The translations under genes were made by a program, and so were the position numbers. 64,000 nt of DNA from Vibrio rumoiensis 1S-45 (GTDB lineage: Bacteria; Pseudomonadota; Gammaproteobacteria; Enterobacterales; Vibrionaceae): the NCBI RefSeq assembly GCF_000286955.2, contig NZ_AJYK02000008.1, positions 1-64,000 of the forward strand, in the 5' to 3' direction. Positions within the stretch are counted from its first letter, which is position 1. Every line of letters starts with the position of its first letter. Below, piece by piece: positions 58,688 to 64,000 of this stretch. The notes beneath the pieces were generated by a model. That model worked only from the letters and a program-made list of their open reading frames with translations. It was not told where the DNA came from and did no database searches.

Positions 58688-59311
58688 TTAAAAATAGAAG
58701 TCTCTGACGCCCATGAGAAGATTATTCACCGCCACAGCAGCTAAGATCAATCCCATTACACGGCTAATAATGGCGGCCCCAACATTACCAATAATCTTAT
58801 GAATGCCAGTTGCACCAAGCAATAACAGTAAGGTGGCAAGCAAAACTAATACCATTACACCGGCGGTTAAGCTTTGATCGATAATGGAGTTACGATGATT
58901 GTCGGTGAGCAATACGATAGCCATCATCGCACCTGGCGAAGCAATCGAAGGAATCGCTAAAGGGTAAACCGCAAGGCTGGCGAGTTCTGAGTGATCGGTT
59001 TCTTCACCTAGTTTTGTTTCTTGTGCGGGCTTACCTTCACCAAAAATCATGCTTAAAGCAAATAACAATAAAACCAATCCACCAGCGGCTTGAAAGGCCG
59101 GTAGTGGGATCTGCATTGCTTCCAGCAAAAATTGCCCTACGATTAAAAAGAACAGGAGAACACCGGTTGCAATGCCAACGGCTTTTAAGGCCACCAGACG
59201 TTTTTGTTTGGAGGTTAAGCCGTTAGTTTGGGATAAATAAACCGGAACGGTTCCGATAGGATCAATAACGGCCCATAAAACGACAAATTGGGTAATTAAA
59301 ATACTCAGCAT
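58688..59311 (-). CDS. MarC-family (UPF0056, YhgN-like) membrane protein
   Basis: A 207-residue inner-membrane protein with six hydrophobic segments, starting MLSILITQFVVLWAVIDPIGTVPVYL, the MarC/YhgN signature. The family is widespread and its function is unresolved; the old link to multiple antibiotic resistance was not confirmed. I start at ATG 59311, with AGGAG 7 bases upstream; the frame continues upstream to 59347. A hairpin separates it from the CrbR-like gene. Confidence 0.87.
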   Translation of the reverse strand: MLSILITQFVVLWAVIDPIGTVPVYLSQTNGLTSKQKRLVALKAVGIATGVLLFFLIVGQFLLEAMQIPLPAFQAAGGLVLLLFALSMIFGEGKPAQETKLGEETDHSELASLAVYPLAIPSIASPGAMMAIVLLTDNHRNSIIDQSLTAGVMVLVLLATLLLLLGATGIHKIIGNVGAAIISRVMGLILAAVAVNNLLMGVRDFYF

Positions 59312-59337
59312 ATTCACTCCTTGAACGTTGAGTGATG

Positions 59338-59374
59338 AAAACAACAAAGGCTTGCGCGAGTGGCAAGCCTTTGT
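59338..59374 (-). terminator. Terminator of the CrbR-like gene
   Basis: On the minus strand ACAAAGGCTTGC pairs perfectly with GCAAGCCTTTGT (59374-59344), followed by TGTTTT. It lies 30 bases after the regulator's stop. Confidence 0.75.
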
Positions 59375-59404
59375 ATATTAACACTGGATGAGCAGAACGA
59401 TTAA

Positions 59405-60040
59405 TTAATTTTCATTCTCTAATTGTTGCAAAAGAATAACTGCTTGAGTGCGGTTTTTGACTTCAAGTTTGCGAAATATTGCCGTCATGTGCGCTTTGAT
59501 TGTCGCTTCTGATACATTCAATTCGTAAGCGATCTGCTTGTTGAGCAGTCCATCAGATAGCATACCGAGCACTTTGTATTGTTGAGGCGTGAGGGCGGCA
59601 AGCTTTTGGGTTAAGTCATTACAGGCATCATTATTTAAAATAAGGCCTTCTGGGAAGAAAGGGTCACCGTTGAGAACTTGGTTTAACGCGCTATTGAGTT
59701 CGCGCATATCGCTGGATTTCGGGATAAAGCCAAAAGCCCCATGACTCTTTACTTGGCTAACAACGCTGGCTTCTTCGCTGGCTGAAATCACCACAATAGG
59801 AAGGTCTGGGTAGTTTGAGCGTAAATGAATTAAACCAGACATGCCGTTTGAGCCTGGCATTTTTAAGTCCAGTAACAATAAATCTGGGTCATCGAGTTTT
59901 TGTAATACGGCTAAGAGCGCATCAAGAGAGTCTGCTTCGTGTAAATTGGCTCCGCTTACAGCCATGTGAATCGACTGAAATAGGGCGTTTCGAAACAGTG
60001 GATGATCATCAGCAATGATAATGTTGTATGTCGAATCCAT
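59405..60040 (-). CDS. crbR: LuxR/NarL-family response regulator, CrbR-like
   Basis: A 211-residue two-component regulator. The receiver domain (about residues 5-125) has the acidic pair D11-D12, phosphoacceptor D58 in LLLLDLKMPG and the lysine in GFIPKSSD. The C-terminal LuxR helix-turn-helix (about 145-205) has LTPQQYKVLGMLSDGLLNKQIAYELNVSEATIKAHM. In Vibrio cholerae CrbR is the partner of CrbS and activates acs. Proximity to the symporter and to a CrbS-like kinase supports this assignment, but partnership is inferred. Confidence 0.82.
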   Translation of the reverse strand: MDSTYNIIIADDHPLFRNALFQSIHMAVSGANLHEADSLDALLAVLQKLDDPDLLLLDLKMPGSNGMSGLIHLRSNYPDLPIVVISASEEASVVSQVKSHGAFGFIPKSSDMRELNSALNQVLNGDPFFPEGLILNNDACNDLTQKLAALTPQQYKVLGMLSDGLLNKQIAYELNVSEATIKAHMTAIFRKLEVKNRTQAVILLQQLENEN

Positions 60041-60166
60041 GACAATAGGTTCACTGTGTAAGTAACAATGAACCTATTATCAACTTCTTTGCCTGATGTC
60101 TCAACCTATCATGTTGAAAACTCTGAGGCGTATCCGACTTTTGTCTTACTTTATCCTTAAGCGATC

Positions 60167-62035
60167 TTAAATTTCAGGTGTGATTAATTTATTGACTAAT
60201 AAGTGATTAAAGAAAGGCTCCGCTTTGACAAAACCGGTCACTCGCGCTTTAGGAACATGATTACCATCCGCATCCCAAAACTCAATGGTTGGCAACCCAA
60301 GCACTTTCATTTTCTGCATTAATGCAATGTCATCAGGATTGGCTGCTGTCACATCCGCTTGCAGTAATACAAATTTTTCCAGTTGTTTTGAGACTTTTGG
60401 ATCGTGGAAGGTGTATTTTTCAAACTCTTTACAAGCCACACACCAATCAGCGTAGTAATCAAACATGACAGGCTTTCCGGCTTGTTTTGCCTGTGCCAGT
60501 TGCTGTTCTAGTTCGGCGACGGTCTTGATGCGAGTAAAGCCAATTTGAGTTTGTTGTTGCTGTTGAGCTTGAGAGTGAGTCGAGATCAGCCCTAAAGATT
60601 GCAAGCCGAAGTAACTTGAATACACTAAACCTAAGGTGGCTATAATACCGACTAAGCTTTGCTTCCAATTGCCACCACTCATGTTTTGTTTGACATGATA
60701 GAGCCAGCCAAATGCAGCTAAACCAAGAACTACCCATAAACCATGTACCCAAGTTACCGGAAGAATTCGTTCCAGTAAGAATATCGGCGCTGCCAGTAAA
60801 ATAAAGCCGAATAATACTTTCACTCGGTTCATCCATTCCCCTGCTTGTGGGAGCAATTTATTGCCGAATACCGCCACTAAGATCAGTGGAATTCCCATGC
60901 CGATAGCCAGCGCGTATAAAGCAATCGCCCCGGTGAGTAAATCGCCACTTTGGGCCACATACAATAAGGCTCCAGATAGCGGCGCTGTCGTGCAGGGTGA
61001 ACACACTAACCCTGAAATAACGCCCATCACAAATACCCCAACAAGATTACCCCCTTGTTGTTTATTGCTTTGCTCATTAAGCCATGTTTGCAGGCGGCTA
61101 GGCAGTTGGATGTTGTAGACACCAAACATTGATAACGATAACAGGACGAATAAGACACTTAATCCAATCAGTACCGCAGGAGCTTGTAAAGCTGCTTGGA
61201 ATTGCACGCCCAGTGAGGCAACCACTAAACCAAGTAGCATGTAAGTCAATGCCATGCCCTGTACATACACAAAGGATAGCTTGAATGCTTTACGCGCGGG
61301 GAGGCGACCACCGCCCAATACGATCCCCGTTAAAATTGGGTACATGGGCAAGACGCAAGGTGTGAACGCAAGGCCAATCCCTAATGCGAGGAATAAGAAT
61401 GGTGTCCACCAGTATTCGGCAAGTTCAGAGGCAATGTTTGCATCTGCTGAGCCTGAACTGACTGTTGACGTTTGAGCGTTGGTACTGGTGGCTTGGCTTG
61501 CATTGGCTGTTTGTGTGTTTGCTGAAGCCGAAGGCGTAGCAGTTTGGTTCTGGCTTGAACCAATCGAATCGAGAGGAATCACTCGAGTTTCTGGCGGATA
61601 ACAAAAACCGCTGGTGGCGCAACCTTGGTATTGTACAATCAGCTCACCATTTTCGGCGACTGAGCGTAATGGGATCTCAATGCTGACTGGATCAGTAAAA
61701 ATGTAGACATCACCAAAAAATTCATCCGTATGGAAAGTGCCATCAGGGATAACCGCATCGCCTAACGTTGCCCCTTTACCTTGAAATGAGAAACGTTCTT
61801 TATATAGGTAATAACCGTCTTTCACTTGCCAGTCTAAATGAACGCTTGAACCTTGTTGATAAAAATTAAAAGGAAAGGCTTGGTCAACAGGAACAAATTT
61901 AGGCGTATTGTTTGCACTGGGTGCATTTTGAAAAGCTTGCAGTGGGCCATTGGTTGAATCAAAGTTAACCGCTAGTGAAGAAAAGCTAACAAATAACCCG
62001 AGTAATACAATCAATACGGAGCGCGCTCGTAACAT
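60167..62035 (-). CDS. dsbD: Thiol:disulfide interchange protein DsbD
   Basis: DsbD carries electrons from cytoplasmic thioredoxin across the inner membrane to periplasmic DsbC, DsbE and others. The 622-residue protein has a signal peptide and an N-terminal immunoglobulin-like domain with the cysteine pair in [13 protein letters not shown] serine/threonine/alanine-rich linker (about residues 170-205) precedes a membrane domain of eight segments with [19 protein letters not shown] and [13 protein letters not shown]. The C-terminal thioredoxin domain has [11 protein letters not shown]. Next to dcuA-aspA, as in E. coli, although cutA is missing between them. Confidence 0.96.
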   Translation of the reverse strand: MLRARSVLIVLLGLFVSFSSLAVNFDSTNGPLQAFQNAPSANNTPKFVPVDQAFPFNFYQQGSSVHLDWQVKDGYYLYKERFSFQGKGATLGDAVIPDGTFHTDEFFGDVYIFTDPVSIEIPLRSVAENGELIVQYQGCATSGFCYPPETRVIPLDSIGSSQNQTATPSASANTQTANASQATSTNAQTSTVSSGSADANIASELAEYWWTPFLFLALGIGLAFTPCVLPMYPILTGIVLGGGRLPARKAFKLSFVYVQGMALTYMLLGLVVASLGVQFQAALQAPAVLIGLSVLFVLLSLSMFGVYNIQLPSRLQTWLNEQSNKQQGGNLVGVFVMGVISGLVCSPCTTAPLSGALLYVAQSGDLLTGAIALYALAIGMGIPLILVAVFGNKLLPQAGEWMNRVKVLFGFILLAAPIFLLERILPVTWVHGLWVVLGLAAFGWLYHVKQNMSGGNWKQSLVGIIATLGLVYSSYFGLQSLGLISTHSQAQQQQQTQIGFTRIKTVAELEQQLAQAKQAGKPVMFDYYADWCVACKEFEKYTFHDPKVSKQLEKFVLLQADVTAANPDDIALMQKMKVLGLPTIEFWDADGNHVPKARVTGFVKAEPFFNHLLVNKLITPEI

Positions 62036-62173
62036 GGTTATCTCATTTATGAATATGGGGGGAATAGGATTTCAGACCATCGTATTTCAAAATGGTTCGT
62101 AAAAGTAATGAGGCAGAATGTAGCACAATATACTTAACATTGGTTAATGGTGGTTGTGAGCAAGGTGAGAATG

Positions 62174-62203
62174 AAAAAGGGAAAGCGGCTGACTTTCCCT
62201 TTT
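62174..62203 (-). terminator. Terminator of dcuA
   Basis: AAAAGGGAAAG pairs with CTTTCCCTTTT around a 7-base loop; on the minus strand a T5 run follows. It lies 35 bases after the dcuA stop. Confidence 0.8.
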
Positions 62204-62236
62204 GGTGTTTGGGCTTAGATTTTTATCTAAAGATGG

Positions 62237-63535
62237 TTATAAAAATAATCCACCAAATACAAAGCCAAGTGCCACGGAAGATGAAATGGTGACGACCCCA
62301 GGGATCATAAAGGGATGGTTAAATACCCATTTTCCAATGCGAGTTGAGCCAGTGTCATCCATTTCAACTGCTGCGAGTAAGGTTGGGTAGGTTGGCAGAA
62401 CAAACAACGCACTGACCGCAGCAAAAGAAGCCACCGCGGTTAATGGGGCTACACCAATCGCAAGAGCAGCCGGCATTAATGCCGTCGTGGTTGCGCCTTG
62501 TGAGTAAAGCAACATAGATGCAAAGAAGAGGGTTACTGCCAGCATCCAAGGGTACTGTTGTAATAAGTCACCGGCAAAATGTTTAATTTCCACTAAGTGA
62601 CTCGACACAAACGTATCGCCAAGCCAAGCGACACCTAGTACACAAATACAAGCACTCATACCTGAACGGAATGTAGCCGCAGAGCTGATTTTACCAGCAT
62701 CAATCTTACACAGTGTGACGATGGCCGCCGCCGCCGTTAACATAATAGCCATGATCGCTTGGTTACGATCAATGTGAGGGTTTTGGATGATGCCGACAGA
62801 GCCACTGATTAAAGTGGCGTAAGCGACAACAAATACAATGGCAGCGGCAAAAATGTATACCGAATATTTTGCGGCACTTGTTACGTCTGCTTTTTTGCTG
62901 CTTTTGAGTTGGATTAAGCCTTTGGCCATGCGGTCTTGATAAATCGGGTCATCTTTAAGCTCACACCCCATAAAATTCGCCACAAAAGCGCCAATCATAC
63001 AAGCAAGGAAAGTGGTGGGAATACACACTAATAATAAGTGTAAATAGCTGACACCAAGAGGCTCCAAAATACCCGCAAAGAACACAACCGCAGCCGAAAT
63101 TGGTGAAGCTGTAATCGCGATTTGCGAAGCGATAACCGCAATCGATAACGGACGAGAAGGACGAACGCCTTGCTCTTTTGCCACTTCTGCAATTACCGGC
63201 AAGGTTGAAAAAGCAGTATGTCCAGTACCGGCTAATAGCGTCATTAGGTAAGTCACAATCGGCGCGTAGAAGGTAATACGTTTGGGATTCTTACGTAAAA
63301 ATTGTTCAGCCAATTGAACTAACCAATCCATCCCTCCGGCGACTTGCATAGCGGCAATAGCAGTAATAACCGATGCGATGATTAAGATAACATCAACCGG
63401 GATCGTACCGGCATCGACGCCAAAAAACATAGTGAGGACGACCACACCTGCGCCACCGGCAAAACCTATGCCGATACCGCCAATTCTGGCCCCGAGATAA
63501 ATAAACAATAAAACGATTAAAAGTTGTAAAAACAT
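62237..63535 (-). CDS. dcuA: Anaerobic C4-dicarboxylate transporter DcuA
   Basis: DcuA exchanges aspartate, fumarate, malate and succinate across the inner membrane. The 432-residue protein matches the family length. It has about 10-12 membrane segments and conserved stretches such as LLAGTGHTAFSTLPVIAEVAKEQGVRPSRPLS, and GATTTALMPAALAIGVAP near the C-terminus. It lies downstream of aspA (217-base gap, with the aspA terminator between them), the conserved aspA-dcuA pair for fumarate metabolism. Confidence 0.95.
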   Translation of the reverse strand: MFLQLLIVLLFIYLGARIGGIGIGFAGGAGVVVLTMFFGVDAGTIPVDVILIIASVITAIAAMQVAGGMDWLVQLAEQFLRKNPKRITFYAPIVTYLMTLLAGTGHTAFSTLPVIAEVAKEQGVRPSRPLSIAVIASQIAITASPISAAVVFFAGILEPLGVSYLHLLLVCIPTTFLACMIGAFVANFMGCELKDDPIYQDRMAKGLIQLKSSKKADVTSAAKYSVYIFAAAIVFVVAYATLISGSVGIIQNPHIDRNQAIMAIMLTAAAAIVTLCKIDAGKISSAATFRSGMSACICVLGVAWLGDTFVSSHLVEIKHFAGDLLQQYPWMLAVTLFFASMLLYSQGATTTALMPAALAIGVAPLTAVASFAAVSALFVLPTYPTLLAAVEMDDTGSTRIGKWVFNHPFMIPGVVTISSSVALGFVFGGLFL

Positions 63536-63710
63536 AAGATGTTTTCCTTCAAAGTCATAAATTAACCTGAGTTATCGACAAGTCAGTGAGTGAAAATAGT
63601 ATCGATAAGTCGCGTTAATCTAAGGGGTGAAAAATATTTCAGAGCCGCTGAGCGTCTTTAGTATTGGTGTTTTAAAGCGTTTTACAAGTTACTGTAGTAA
63701 GTGAGCGATG

Positions 63711-63736
63711 AAAAAGGGAGCTTAAAACGCTCCCTT
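63711..63736 (-). terminator. Terminator of aspA
   Basis: On the minus strand GGGAGC-GTTTTAA-GCTCCC followed by TTTTT, about 17 bases after the aspA stop. Confidence 0.8.
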
Positions 63737-63752
63737 AATGGTTCCATATTCT

Positions 63753-64000
63753 TTAGTTGTAGCGTTTTGCTTTGTACTGAGGGTGCATTAAGTTCTCTGG
63801 TGAGAAAATCTCATCCAATTGATCTTCTGTGAGTAGTCCACGGTCTAGCACTATTTCTCGTACACTCTTACCGGTTTCGGCGCAAATCTTACCAACAATA
63901 TCCCCTTCATGGTGACCAATGTACGGGTTCAAGTAAGTTACGATACCGATAGAGTTGTAGACGTAAGCTTCACAGACTTCTTTATTAACTGTAATGCCAT
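63753..64000 (-). CDS. aspA: Aspartate ammonia-lyase, 3' end only
   Basis: The last 82 codons are in the window; the gene continues beyond the right edge. The visible part reads [16 protein letters not shown], then [38 protein letters not shown] and ends [13 protein letters not shown]. This matches the C-terminus of AspA, which converts aspartate to fumarate and ammonia. The downstream dcuA supports the call. The protein ends a few residues earlier than the E. coli enzyme. Confidence 0.95.
   Translation of the reverse strand, partial: GITVNKEVCEAYVYNSIGIVTYLNPYIGHHEGDIVGKICAETGKSVREIVLDRGLLTEDQLDEIFSPENLMHPQYKAKRYN

Overview
The window is about 64 kb of a gammaproteobacterial main chromosome, most likely Vibrio or a close Vibrionaceae relative. 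The core proteins (RpoB, RpoC, NusG, ribosomal proteins, Fis, HU, AccB/AccC, PurH/PurD) read as Vibrio-type. Two neighbourhoods are typical of that family: an acs cluster with a CrbS-type acetate-switch kinase, and an aspA-dcuA-dsbD-CrbR-MarC-symporter block. The species cannot be named from the sequence. No tRNA, rRNA, insertion sequence, prophage or CRISPR array was seen.

Layout. 1-12.4 kb: end of tuf, then secE-nusG, rplKA, rplJL and rpoBC with their promoters, L10 leader and attenuator. 12.5-16.3 kb: an EamA permease, rsd, nudC and hemE, with a candidate small RNA between nudC and hemE. 16.5-22.8 kb: an accessory block with a TolC-like protein, an HlyD adaptor, two ABC-2 permeases without an ATPase, a UDG-fold protein and a 2-hydroxyacid dehydrogenase. 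22.9-28.1 kb: yjaG-hupA-yjaH, then purH-purD on the other strand. 28.3-35.0 kb: a small lipoprotein, then malI divergent from malX-malY, and an EamA permease divergent from an AraC regulator; both divergent regions carry MalI-type operators. 35.1-39.4 kb: yhdT-panF-prmA-dusB-fis. 39.8-43.3 kb: a tripartite tricarboxylate transporter cluster led by an unknown small protein. 43.4-45.9 kb: aroQ-accB-accC. 46.3-60.0 kb: acetate use and its control (acs, a DEDDh exonuclease, a cNMP/CBS/DUF294 protein, an MFS permease, a CrbS-like hybrid kinase, a sodium:solute symporter with its small subunit, MarC, and a CrbR-like regulator). 60.2-64 kb: dsbD, dcuA and the 3' end of aspA.

How it fits together. 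Most of the window is a conserved backbone in an order also known from E. coli (rsd-nudC-hemE, yjaG-hupA-yjaH, accBC-yhdT-panF-prmA-dusB-fis), interrupted by accessory insertions. The right third looks like one physiological module: acetate uptake, activation to acetyl-CoA, and a two-component system that in Vibrio controls the acetate switch.

Two essential or conserved genes, rpoC and acs, are each broken by a one-base indel in a short homopolymer. I read both as probable sequencing or assembly errors. The most interesting new-looking items are the minus-strand sRNA candidate between nudC and hemE, the third MalI operator, the transporter cluster that splits accC from yhdT, and the ATPase-less exporter operon. 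I did not find a clearly novel multi-gene defence or mobile system.
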